NCBI GenBank assembly: GCA_001592805.2 | Contig: CP051139.1 | Coordinates: 992,001 to 1,056,000, forward strand | Direction of reading: 5' to 3' | Source: Peltaster fructicola | Taxonomy: Eukaryota; Ascomycota; Dothideomycetes | Length of the DNA: 64,000 nucleotides | Part shown: one piece after another, positions 1-10,133 of the stretch | Position numbering within the stretch: position 1 is the stretch's first letter | Layout of the letters: each line of letters begins with the position of its first letter | Made by a program: the position numbers and the translations under genes | The notes under the pieces: generated by a model | The model's database searches: none | Seen by the model: the letters and a program-made list of their open reading frames with translations, nothing else | What the model was told of the DNA's origin: nothing

Positions 1-284
1 ATTCACCTAGTGGTTGGCCGCATTAGAGTGAACTGACAAGCTAACCCTACGTAAGTCTTGCATATCGCTCCAGGCTGTTGAACAGCCTGGATCGTTGGTA
101 GTACAGCGCACGCTAGCGAGGAAGGAAACGATACTAGATGCAAGGTAATTACTGATTCCTTCAGTATGTAAACGGATTGGGTATGTTTTCGCTCTAAGCA
201 CAAAAGGACGGCCATCCAGCAGAAGACCATGTTCATCAATCATCGTAACGAGGAGCTCAGCCTCGAAGTTTTGTCTGGTATGCA
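1..284. other. 3' flank of the GRR1-like gene
   Basis: This is the left edge of the window, downstream of the GRR1-like stop codon. A 93-codon reading frame on the minus strand crosses it but has no recognisable domain and overlaps the end of the GRR1-like gene. I see no supported gene here. Confidence 0.5.
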
Positions 285-2376
285 TCACTCCATCAATTCA
301 CTCTCGTCTCCGAAAGCGTCATCTCCCTCCTCATCGACATCGTCAAGTGCCGTCGCGCCCATCATGCCTGTGACATGCTGAGCTGCCTGTGGCGGTGGTA
401 CTGGATGGTTGCGTGGCACGGGAATCTGACCATCAGCCCACAGTGCTCCTCCTGTGGCCGCTGGCGCACTTTGGCTAAGGTTCAAGGCGTCTTGTGCCGC
501 GAGAGCATTCCATGTTGGTCGGGGACCACGAGGACCAGCAATCGGAGTCATGCCTGGTGGGAATGTGCTTCCGACGTTGATAACGTTCGTGCCTGAGCCT
601 GCTGCGTTGTCGTCCATCTCATCACCCATGTCACTACCGTCGTGTGCGGACGGTGTGGCCGAACCAGCTGCTTCGGCTGCCTCAATAGCCATCTGCTTCT
701 GGCGAACGAGATGATCGCGTAGACGCGCCACGCCTATGCCTGAGAAGACGCAGAACACGTCTCGTTGGTGGTCGTTAAACTCCACTGGAGCATCGCGGCA
801 GAAGTGAAGCAGTTCCTCCTGCAGGAAAGCTTGCACACCAGTCAAGCTCAGATGTGTCAGCTTCGGGCAGTGTATAAGCAGCATGTGAATTCCCTGAGCA
901 TATTAGCAAGATCCCAATGCCTTCGTGACAAGCACTTACATCGAGGGTGAGATGGGTGCAGTAACTCAAGTGCACGCGTTCCAAGACGTTGACGCCATTC
1001 ACTCGTCTGCCGTTCCTCACCTCGCCCATAGCAAGACTGTAGATACTGCGATCAGTGATCCCGGCACACTTGACCAGGCCTATCCTCTTAAGCTTGGGCA
1101 ACCCCGCGAGTCTGGTGATACTATCATCTGTGAGGTTGCTGCAGCATGCGAGGTCGATGTAGCGAATGCGGTTACAAGCATTTGCTAAGGCCTTGACACT
1201 GGCATCTGTGATGTGACCACAATGGCCGAGGTGAATGTAGTGGAGGTTCTTACCCAGTCTAGTGATGGCAAAGACCGCTCTGTCCGTCAGCTGTCGACAT
1301 TTCGCAAGGATGAGATTTCGGAGTCTGGGACAGATCTGAATGATCTTCTCCACACCTTTGTCGGTAATCTCATTGCAGTCAGAGAGATCAAGAATGCGCA
1401 AAGCATCAAGATGAACAGTCGAGCTCAGGTCGAGGAAGGCAGAGTCATCGAGGCTGGTGCAGTGTGGGAGACGCAGCTCTCGGAGCTGATGGCATGACGA
1501 AAGCAGAGCTGTGACAGCTGGCGACTCGAGCAGTCTAAGCTCTTCGAGGTCGATCTCCAGAAGGTTGCTGCTGTGTGCAGCGATAGTGAGAATGGACGCG
1601 TCAGTGAGCTGGGCACACCCATTGAATTTGAGACGCTTGAGTTGTCTGCAGTTCCTTGCCACAGCCTGAATCGAGGCGTCGGTCAGCTTCTTGCAGCCCG
1701 ACACGTTAAGCCCTTGCAGACGCATACACCAATGTGCTACAGTCAGCATCGTCTCATCGGTAACTTGATCGACAGCGTGAATGTCAAGTGCCAACAGACT
1801 GCGATTTCTATTCAGCAGTGAGACTAGACCACGATCTGACAGCTTAGAGCAACTTGTGAGCGTCAGACGCTCGATACGCTTGCAATCTCGCATAGCGTAG
1901 AGAATACCGTCACTGATAGTGGCGTGTGAGGTCGACATGTTGAACCGCTTCACCAGATCCTGATATTCGAACATCTTTCCAGCCTTGTTGATCGTTCGCA
2001 TGATCTTGTGCAGCCGCTCGTCCCCACTCATCGTCGGCCTGTGCCAAAGCAGCGCAACGCTGTTTCGTGCCCATTCTCTTGAGACCAGTAAGCAGCTTGC
2101 CAGGTCCGATGTTTCGCTCAGTCGTGAAAAGATATGGATGAGGAGCTCTGCTGGAAGTCGATGTACTGGCGAAACTCTGCACCGCTCTTCGTACTCTCGT
2201 CGGAGAGAGTCGTCTGCTTGCTCGGGCGAGGTATCCATGCCGAGCGAAGATTGCGAATCATTCGCTAGGTTCATGATCGAATCATTGTCATCGTCGTGTC
2301 CGCGTTCTGGCGATGTCGAGGATGAAGAGGATGAGGAAACGCTCGATCGACGAGGCGTTCGTGATCTTGATGCCAT
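285..2376 (-). CDS. grrA: GRR1-like F-box/leucine-rich-repeat protein of an SCF ubiquitin ligase
   Basis: This protein is the substrate receptor of an SCF E3 ubiquitin ligase; in fungi GRR1 proteins target cyclins and nutrient-signalling factors and are needed for sexual development in some species. Two exons are read on the minus strand, 2376-940 and 893-285, joined by a 46-nt GTAAGT...CAG intron (894-939), giving 681 aa. A Ser/Asp-rich leader (about residues 1-60) is followed by an F-box at about 70-114 (core VHRLPAELLIHIFSRL) and a long run of cysteine-containing LRRs with repeated 'L..C..LTD' units to about residue 500. The second exon adds a low-complexity acidic tail ending near DEEGDDAFGDE. 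The F-box plus LRR order and length fit the GRR1 family. Function is from family knowledge; substrates cannot be read here. Confidence 0.93.
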
Positions 2377-2998
2377 CTTGGCGATCGATTATGTTTGTGT
2401 GCCTGCAAAGAGTGCCGTTGTGCTCTGGCGCAAATTAGATGTGAGCTTGCGGACCATGTAGAGGCTCTTGTTATGTGTGTATGAGAGCGATTGTGTTCCC
2501 TGAAGATGTCGGCTTCGCGCTTAACGCTCTCTTCGGTATTATATAATGTAGTAAGGCTCGAAGTAGTGAGCAGTGGTGGTACCTGAATGCCTAAGAAGAT
2601 GATAGGCAAAGAATGGCGCGCTCGAAATGTACTTGAGAACTGTAGTCGTGGTTCGTGAATGTGGTGAGGCTGGCTGATGTTGTCTGTTGGGAGGCGGGAT
2701 AGGTGTGAGTTGTTGTTAGAAGAGATGTGTTCGCAGCCAGGAGGAGAAGGTACTCGTGCAGTGTGAAGGCGCCTGCGCTTAGGTGGTGTAACTGCAGCAC
2801 GTCGTCCGTGCGCGGAAGATGTTGGGTAGCTGGCCTTGACAACATTGGTTCATCTTCGTTGCATCACGACACTAGCCATTTATTCCGTACCTACAGACAC
2901 CACATGCCATTCTCCACCTGGCATAACAGTATACACAGCTGTCTAAATGATCCTGTGGTGTAGATCTATGGCATCATAGGCGCTTAAGCTTGGTCCTT
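2377..2998. other. Intergenic region, GRR1-like promoter side
   Basis: This gap lies between the start of the GRR1-like gene and the stop of the GH5 gene, both on the minus strand. It should hold the GRR1-like promoter and leader and the GH5 3' end. Short frames here show no domain. I see no RNA gene or repeat. Confidence 0.5.
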
Positions 2999-4594
2999 CT
3001 AGAGACCTAAGGATTGATAGCAATCCTTCACACCTTGGCGGACACCTTGCTCGAACTCCCAGACAAACTGGCCACCTTGTCCACTGTCTCTCAAACGCTT
3101 GAGACACCACAGATCAAGCATACCTATCTGGTCCGCGCCTTCGAGTCCTTGTTGACCACGCATGCCGAAGAACTGCATTGCATCATTGAAACCAACATCC
3201 CAGCCTTGCTCGAAGCGCCAATGCTCATAATTGCCAGGATGGTTGCTGTCCCAATAGTTCGTATGGTTGGAGATCGTCTGTTGTCTACGGCCATCTCGTT
3301 GCTGCTGAGCGGTAGAGAGTCGATTCTGAGCATCGTCCTTCGACAGTGTCAAAGGCATAGGAGGCTTCATAGCGCTGGCATCTGTCATTTCCTTGAAACC
3401 CCATTCTCCTCCTGGCATCCAATCCATGCGGTAAGTCCAGAAGAAGCTTCCTCCTGCACGGCTCTGATATGCTTTGCACTGTGCACTACCGAAGTCACGG
3501 ACGAGTTGGTCCTTCGGTGAACCACCCGACTTGCTCCATGAGTCCTCGGTCAGAACACAGCTATACTCACCAACAACAACTTGAGCTGCACCACGATCTG
3601 TGACACTGCCCTCGACACCATCTAGACTCGAGAGCTTTCCTTCAACTTCGGAGATGATCTGCTGTGGAGTCTTGTTCTTGTCTGCATCAGAGAACGCCCA
3701 GTACAAATGTGTATCGACCACTACAGGGGATCTAGACGAGCCCGTAGTGTTCACCGATTGTGACCAGCCTGTAGCTTGTTGCAAGGCCCACCCATCTGAG
3801 ATGTACACTGGCATACTGGCATCGATCGCAGTCAGCTCATTGATGACTTGGTTATACCAGTCATACATGCCCGGCGAATTTGCGTCGGCCTCATTGACTA
3901 GCTGAATGCCAACGACTCCAGGGATGCTCTTGACCTGCTGCGCAATGAAGCAGAGGCACCGAGTGGCGAGGCCTCGACCGTCGTTGCTAGACCAGAATTC
4001 TGCCTTGCCACTGTTCGTGCCAGAGTGCTCCTGACAATTGGCGCCACCGGGAAGACCATGTAAATCAATGAGCGTACCAATGCCTCTCTGCTGAAGTCGA
4101 TCGACGAGTTGCTTGACTGCCGACCACGCATTCGTGTAGACCTGTGATACTGATTCGAAAGGCGTGCCCTGGCAATAGGGTGGACCAAGGCTGAAGTAGC
4201 CGATGGGTAGTCGAACGGTCGTACACTTTGCAACATCTCGAAGGTAATCGAGGTCCGCATCGCTCACATACTCCCGCCAGTGCTTCTCGAAACGATCTTG
4301 TGCTGCTTGAGGTCCTTCCTGGTTCACCCTTGCCTGTGCTGCTGCGAGTTCCGATGACCCATGACTGCCTTCTGGGAACATATTTCCACATAGCCAGCGT
4401 TCAAGGATGAATAGCGTCCCAATGTTGGTGCCATGGTGGTAGCGGTAGCGCTGCACGTCAGCATAACTTGGTGGTTGTATCGACGATGGTCCATCAGTCT
4501 GTCTCTGCAACGGTTGCTGAGCTGTATGGCTACCAGAGCCTTGACCGCTTCCAAGTTTTGCCTTCGCCTTGTCCATGAAGTTGGAGAATCCCAT
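2999..4594 (-). CDS. GH5 family glucan 1,3-beta-glucosidase-like protein, no signal peptide
   Basis: This is a single-exon 531-aa glycoside hydrolase family 5 protein of the exo-beta-1,3-glucanase type, predicted to cleave beta-glucosidic bonds. The barrel runs from about residue 50 to 415. Visible landmarks are VRLPIGYFSLGP (about 127-138), DLHGLPGGANCQEHSG (about 177-192), the acid/base glutamate in QLVNEAD (E235) and the nucleophile glutamate in VVVGEYS (E343). A further aromatic, Gln-rich region follows to the C-terminus. The N-terminus, MGFSNFMDKAKAKLG, is charged and amphipathic and not a secretion signal, so the enzyme is probably cytosolic, unlike wall-remodelling GH5 exoglucanases. 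Substrate is inferred from family similarity only. Both catalytic residues are present, so it looks active. Confidence 0.88.
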   Translation of the reverse strand: MGFSNFMDKAKAKLGSGQGSGSHTAQQPLQRQTDGPSSIQPPSYADVQRYRYHHGTNIGTLFILERWLCGNMFPEGSHGSSELAAAQARVNQEGPQAAQDRFEKHWREYVSDADLDYLRDVAKCTTVRLPIGYFSLGPPYCQGTPFESVSQVYTNAWSAVKQLVDRLQQRGIGTLIDLHGLPGGANCQEHSGTNSGKAEFWSSNDGRGLATRCLCFIAQQVKSIPGVVGIQLVNEADANSPGMYDWYNQVINELTAIDASMPVYISDGWALQQATGWSQSVNTTGSSRSPVVVDTHLYWAFSDADKNKTPQQIISEVEGKLSSLDGVEGSVTDRGAAQVVVGEYSCVLTEDSWSKSGGSPKDQLVRDFGSAQCKAYQSRAGGSFFWTYRMDWMPGGEWGFKEMTDASAMKPPMPLTLSKDDAQNRLSTAQQQRDGRRQQTISNHTNYWDSNHPGNYEHWRFEQGWDVGFNDAMQFFGMRGQQGLEGADQIGMLDLWCLKRLRDSGQGGQFVWEFEQGVRQGVKDCYQSLGL

Positions 4595-5148
4595 CTTCGG
4601 CGATGAGCTGCACGGCGGAACACGTAGATGTTACAACGAGACTGGACGAAAGGGGCTGTAGGTCTTGCAATGAAGAAGCACTGAGGGTGTCAATTAGACA
4701 AACCTACCTACTCAAGGCTATGGTAAGAGAAACGTTCTGTGCTCGTACTAGCAACTGCGAATAGATATCAGAAGGTAGGCATCGTGCATTGCAGATGGTT
4801 GAGAGATGACGCAACTCCCTCACTCGAGATCCACTACAGAGTAGAGTCTAAATGTCCGATATGGCGACAGAGGTCTATATTGATACCCTCGCCCAGTCGA
4901 TAGGGTATCCATCCGATCAGTCGGTATCTAACACTGCTTGCAATGCAGCTATGTTCCCATCGTAACGATACGAAGCGTCTTCGACGGCGCCCATTGCTGT
5001 ACCAGACTGGAACGTGGATAAGCCTGGGAGAAAAGTAGGTAAGAACACAGTCAGAGGCCTAGATGATGCATTGTTAGGAAGCTCAATGCGAGACAGCTAT
5101 GTGATGAGGCATACAAGTATATACATAGTACTTTTACCTGCTCTCAGA
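4595..5148. other. Intergenic region, GH5 promoter side
   Basis: This gap of about 550 bp separates the GH5 start codon from the stop codon of the EFR3 gene. It probably holds the GH5 promoter. I see no reading frame with a domain, no tRNA and no repeat. Confidence 0.5.
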
Positions 5149-8100
5149 TCAATATGGCGGTCTTCCACTTCCGTACTTCCTTGTCTCGCCAAGGTCAATA
5201 CCATCCAGTATTGCTGACAGGTCTCTTGGACCCAGTCTCGAACTTCGCGTGCTTGCACGTCCCGATACCACTGATCCATTTCTTGCTGGAGCCAGGGAAT
5301 TATCATTGATCACTGGTGCCTTTCCTGCCTTGTGTACACTACCCATCGCTGCTAGGCGCGATGCATACGGAATCCCACGATTGGACGGCGCTCGAGAGGC
5401 AGTATCGCTCAAGTCTTCGCCGCCAACATCAACCATACTTTCACTGCCAGTGTCGTCGTCAGGGTCGTAGCGCCCAACCAGTGCGACGGGATTAGCGCCG
5501 CCTGCGAGCACTTCCTTCAGCTCTTCAACCCTGAGTGAAACCCTACCATTGCCAGATGCATTGAATGTGCTGTGACTGGGTCTTCGGTCCAGTCCATTGG
5601 CTCGCTGGCCATTGCTCTGATAAGCGGCCTGATTCTGGTGAAGTGATTGATTTCTGTCTGGCAGCAGATTGGTCCTTTCACTTTCACTGCGGGGAGACGA
5701 GCCAGAGCCGGTTACAGCCAGCAGCTGACGATGATTGCCAGCTAGGGGATTGGGTGGTGAAGATCGTGACCCAGTGGCACTTGGATCGCGTGGTGCTGCA
5801 GCTGCGATCGCTGCAAGACAGCTCTCCTTGCTCCATGTTGACAACATTGCGTCCTTGATCTTTTGTGGCAATTGAGTGCTCATGACCTGCTTAGCTGTAA
5901 GGTAGGACGATGCATGTCGATCGAGAATTGGTCCCGTCAATCGTCCTGGACTGCTTGGTGTGGTTGGTGCTAGAGCAAGGGCAGCTGTGATGTAACTTTC
6001 CGAAATGCCTTCCACAAGTTGCTGAGAGTGGTCGAAAGGCCGGAGAGCCTCTGACTGTAGATCAGTGGCCAACTTCGGCACTGTTGAGCCTGTGCTACCT
6101 GGCAAAGGGATACGCTCGAGAGGTGTTGGAGGTACGCCGATGGCATACATCCACAAGCCATGTTGCTTACGCCTTGAGATCTCTCCTAATATGTCGCGCC
6201 CGACGCTTTCGTTGTTCAGCTCAAACTGCTCGACGAGCTGCCAAAGATAGCCGTGTACCAAGCTGCCAATCCTGATCTTGCCGACCGGTGATGTAACACG
6301 AACGATCTCCTCCTGTAATGCTAGGATCATTGGTAAAGCACTCTGCACAGCATTGACTCCAAGTCTTGGTGACATTGAGATTAGCAGGAGATGCAGTAGC
6401 AGTATGTCGGATTCGGAGCTTGCCGCATGCTGGAGAACATTCTCGTACACTGCGAGGTGAAGCAGCTGCAAGAAGGTGTTCCGTGCCTTGCGGCCTTGAC
6501 GTTCCTTGTTTGATGCGTTCGACACCGCTCTTTGCGAGACATCGCCTCGGTTGTTGCTGTCCATAGCATGAGGTTGTGCCTCACGGACCCGTGCGTCCTG
6601 CTTTCGTGTCTCGAGCTGAAGCCAGGTGCAAATAGCATCGACATAGGCTCTACGAACATTTGGCGCAGGATCTCGCAGCAGCCACTGCGTACCCTCCCAC
6701 ACAGTCAGTGAGACCAAGTTCCTACTTTGGGCCATGCCTGCAGATGCCTGGCTGTGCGAGCTGTTCGCGACGATGATGATCTCCTTCACAGCCTCAAGCG
6801 CTATCTGTCGAGCACTGTCGAAGGTGAAGAATCCTCCCGGAAGATTAGTAGATTGCGAGCGTTCGCGGGCCAAGCTGATCTGTGAGACACTTCCAGTGAC
6901 AGCGGTGGTGGGTTCCTGGATTGCTGCAGCAGTAGCCGCTGGGTTCGGTGGACTTGTGGCTGTTGCGTTTGGCTTTAGTCGGAGCAGAAGAGTTGCGATC
7001 ATATCAGCAATCTGATCTGTGTAGTAGACGTGTGTGGCCAAATCAGACATGCAGCTCTTCAGTCTGGCCAGCAAGACATTTTGCATGGACTGTGAGATGG
7101 TAGAGGTCTTTTTTGTGGTGTCTGTGCTGTTGGTGGTTATCCTGGCTATCTCATCAGCTGATCCACGTGTCTGTGGCACACTGCCGAGCTGCAGGACTCG
7201 CAAAATCTGCTGTACAAAGAGCAGAAGCACATCCATGACCGACAATCCAATGAGGTTCAAATCCGACCGCAAGATGTCGTCGATCAATTGTGTCAAGAGC
7301 AAATGTTGTGAGATTGACTCATCGCTGAGAGGGAGACGAATGAGTGTTTCGGTGGCCGTGACAAGAATGATGAAACGGTCCTGCACTGGCGTCCATGTGG
7401 TTATGGTCTCGAAGAGCTTGGTCGACCAGCTTGTCCAGTCCACAGCAGTAGCTGTTTTCTCGGATTGTCCACGACTGCCCTGCTCACGAGCAAGAAACTC
7501 CAGGACCTGGCTGGTTCCAGCACGGATCTGCGCTCTGTTGTCCGTATCGAAGACCTTCTTCAAGCAATCCACTGCAAATACGGCTGTCCCTTCTTCCGCG
7601 TACGCATCTGCATCTTGAGTCGTGCCTTCTGCAGCTCTTGGATCAGACAATGCAGATTCTCCCGCGTTGAAGGTGCGAACTGTAGCAAAACTTTGTCTTC
7701 GTGCTTTGTCCTTCTCTTTCTCTTCACTCTCATTCCGTTTGCTAATCGTGAGGAGGTTGGCCAGAGCAAAGGAGTCGTTGCTGCGGATGTTGGTCAGGAT
7801 GGCTGGAATGCCGTGAGAAAGCTGTCTGCCAACTTCTGAGCTTAGATTATCCGACGTCAACAAGGCTTTGATAGCTCCGAGGCCAGCTGTTCGAAGACGT
7901 ATGCCATCTGGGACCGAGACTGGCGTGGTTCCCTTGCCCAGTCGCTTTGCAGGCTCTTTCCGTGCGTAGGCTGCCCATTGTCGCACTGTCTGCTCGAACA
8001 GTCCGCGATACTCGTGGTCGGCTGCCAGTGTTGATTGATCTTGGTGTCTGCAGAACACCTCCCATGTTGAGAGGCAGGCGTCAATAAGACTCACGTCGTT

Positions 8101-8472
8101 GGTGGTAGTAAGAATGCTGTGGATGATGCGTAGGACATATGGCGCTATCAAGCCAAAGCCACTATCGCTGCCGATGATCTTGTTCTCCAGCAGTGCAGTA
8201 AGAATCTGCAACGTCACCATAACTCTCGCAGACTGCGAGCGGTACACATCGTTCACTGTCTTCTTTTCCAAGAAAGCTCCGACTTTGTGCAGCTTACTGC
8301 GGCGAGTGCTTGCATAGTAGAGGAGGTAGCTAAGCTCGGAGCCATTTGGACTCACGTCGGCCGTGCTGTTCTTGGGCAATCGTGGGTAGCACTTGAGGAT
8401 GAGTAATTGATGTTTAGGCCTCATGCGTTCTCGGACACTGTCCATGTGTTGTGGTAGGTGTGTCTTCACCAT
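5149..8472 (-). CDS. efr3: EFR3-like plasma-membrane scaffold for phosphatidylinositol 4-kinase
   Basis: EFR3 anchors the Stt4/Ypp1 phosphatidylinositol 4-kinase complex at the plasma membrane and so supports PI4P synthesis there. The gene is one uninterrupted exon of 1107 codons. The N-terminus carries the family hallmark, RPKHQLLILKCYPRLPKN, then NGSELSYLLYYASTRRSKL, in the first 60 residues; this basic patch is used for membrane binding in the family. Helical, HEAT-like segments follow to about residue 770. The last 300 residues are Ser/Pro/Gly-rich and look disordered, as in other fungal EFR3 proteins. The start at 8472 is the first ATG; M10 is an alternative. The protein has no transmembrane helix. 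Identification rests mainly on the conserved N-terminal block. Confidence 0.92.
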   Translation of the reverse strand: MVKTHLPQHMDSVRERMRPKHQLLILKCYPRLPKNSTADVSPNGSELSYLLYYASTRRSKLHKVGAFLEKKTVNDVYRSQSARVMVTLQILTALLENKIIGSDSGFGLIAPYVLRIIHSILTTTNDVSLIDACLSTWEVFCRHQDQSTLAADHEYRGLFEQTVRQWAAYARKEPAKRLGKGTTPVSVPDGIRLRTAGLGAIKALLTSDNLSSEVGRQLSHGIPAILTNIRSNDSFALANLLTISKRNESEEKEKDKARRQSFATVRTFNAGESALSDPRAAEGTTQDADAYAEEGTAVFAVDCLKKVFDTDNRAQIRAGTSQVLEFLAREQGSRGQSEKTATAVDWTSWSTKLFETITTWTPVQDRFIILVTATETLIRLPLSDESISQHLLLTQLIDDILRSDLNLIGLSVMDVLLLFVQQILRVLQLGSVPQTRGSADEIARITTNSTDTTKKTSTISQSMQNVLLARLKSCMSDLATHVYYTDQIADMIATLLLRLKPNATATSPPNPAATAAAIQEPTTAVTGSVSQISLARERSQSTNLPGGFFTFDSARQIALEAVKEIIIVANSSHSQASAGMAQSRNLVSLTVWEGTQWLLRDPAPNVRRAYVDAICTWLQLETRKQDARVREAQPHAMDSNNRGDVSQRAVSNASNKERQGRKARNTFLQLLHLAVYENVLQHAASSESDILLLHLLLISMSPRLGVNAVQSALPMILALQEEIVRVTSPVGKIRIGSLVHGYLWQLVEQFELNNESVGRDILGEISRRKQHGLWMYAIGVPPTPLERIPLPGSTGSTVPKLATDLQSEALRPFDHSQQLVEGISESYITAALALAPTTPSSPGRLTGPILDRHASSYLTAKQVMSTQLPQKIKDAMLSTWSKESCLAAIAAAAPRDPSATGSRSSPPNPLAGNHRQLLAVTGSGSSPRSESERTNLLPDRNQSLHQNQAAYQSNGQRANGLDRRPSHSTFNASGNGRVSLRVEELKEVLAGGANPVALVGRYDPDDDTGSESMVDVGGEDLSDTASRAPSNRGIPYASRLAAMGSVHKAGKAPVINDNSLAPARNGSVVSGRASTRSSRLGPRDLSAILDGIDLGETRKYGSGRPPY

Positions 8473-10133
8473 GACGGCTGGTCGCGGCGCGCCTCTGGAC
8501 GCTGCTCGTTGTCAATTGCAGTGTCGTATAAGTATGGATGGTCGAGCGGGTGTCTGTAAGAAAATGCTGTTTGCTGATGCAATGTTTCGAGGCAGGAATC
8601 GGGATATAGTTGATAAATGAGCTGCCACTTCTGCATGCGATTGGCTCTTGCCGCTTAGTTGTGGAAAGCGGCCAAACTCAACAACGTCAGTTATGCTCCG
8701 GTCGCTCGGGTCATTTCTCCTCACCGATGCTTGCGGCACAGTGAATACGTGATCGAGGTGTGGATGTCAACAATAGCTGGAAACATCGAAACTTGGATGT
8801 TGGTGCGATCCTTGGCCAGGAATACATTCGCGACAGAGGCTGCGCAACATCAACATCATCATGGTGCATCAGCTCAGAGCTAGGGAAGAAGCGGGATCTT
8901 GAGCTCAGGGCCAAGAGAAGTGACGAGCAGCTCGAACTAACAGGTCAGCTGAAGCAGCTGAAGAAACAAACAGTCTCATGGCGTCCAGCCTCGTGACGGA
9001 GGAATCGCCTCATGTCTCGCATGCTGCTCTCTGTCATTCTTCTTCCTATCAGCATGGCTACAACCGCGATCCCTGCTCAAATTGCGAGTCGCAGCAAGAA
9101 CGTGGCACTAAGACCAGAATAAGCTCTTCCAGAAGTACGACATAGTGCAGTTGACACTGCCGAGGTCGGTCACCTACAATGCTTACTCGACCGATCACAT
9201 TTCTAAATGTGCTGAATAGTGAATGCTATACGAGTCTTCAGCTGCAGTCACGACAGAGAGTCACGAAGAAAGCGCTTTATCCGGGATCCTTGGAACTCCT
9301 CAGGGTATGTGTTATTGACAGGGGCAGGCCAATCCAGATGTTGCACGTTGAAATAGATCTGCGGCGCCGTCTACAGCAATACGGCGCTGACCAATGAAGC
9401 AGCAGTCAGTGAAACAATCCTCTACCCTTCGTACCACCGACTCGAATCGCAAACCATGGACCATTCCACACAACGTTTGAGCGAAATGCGGATATCCGAA
9501 TCATTCTGCGTACTGCCACAAGCGTCCGTCAGTATACGACCAATGACCAGACTCATTCCTTGACTTTTTGCGAACTTGGTTTGCGCCATCGTCGAGCTGC
9601 TGCATGAATTGGTATGGATATCCATGGAAGAGGGTGAACTTTAGTCGACCTATGCTTCGGACGAGTGCTTCCAGCTGAAAAGTCTGAGGAGTGCTGGCAC
9701 TTGACCTACGGCAATCTCAGTACAATGGTAGGAGGTACCAAGCCATTAGCCCTGTCGCTGACATCAGAGAGACGCACGCAGTGTCTGACAAAATCAGCCT
9801 CCAAGTTGTGCAGCGAGTTCCTCCTTAAGGGCTGGTTGTCTATCTCACCTTTGCTGACAACATACCTTAGCAGGAGGGACACGCCGCATTGAGCTTCGTC
9901 TGTCAGTATGTTGTCTCAGAGCGTTCCAGGGTTTCTGGCAGCCGAGTTGCCGACATGTCTCAGCTATTTCTGCCAGATTCGTGGTTTTCTCTATGTCCTA
10001 ATCGGCTAGGTCGATCTCAAATGCATGGGCATCTCGGAGAACGATCGATGTCATAGATCTAGCTACGATCTGCAGCAAGGTAGGCATTGGAGGTTCTACA
10101 CTTTCGCTCATTCACTCTCAGCGACTCCCGGCG
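8473..10133. other. Gene-sparse region of 1.66 kb between EFR3 and photolyase genes
   Basis: Two divergent promoters must lie here. No frame shows a known domain. A 36-codon frame at 9012-9122 begins with a hydrophobic, signal-peptide-like stretch (MSRMLLSVILLP), and another short frame ends in KCAE near 9230, but I could not join them into a convincing spliced gene. I found no tRNA boxes, terminal repeats or recognisable transposon parts. The photolyase promoter lies at its right end, where light-responsive elements would be expected. Confidence 0.45.
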
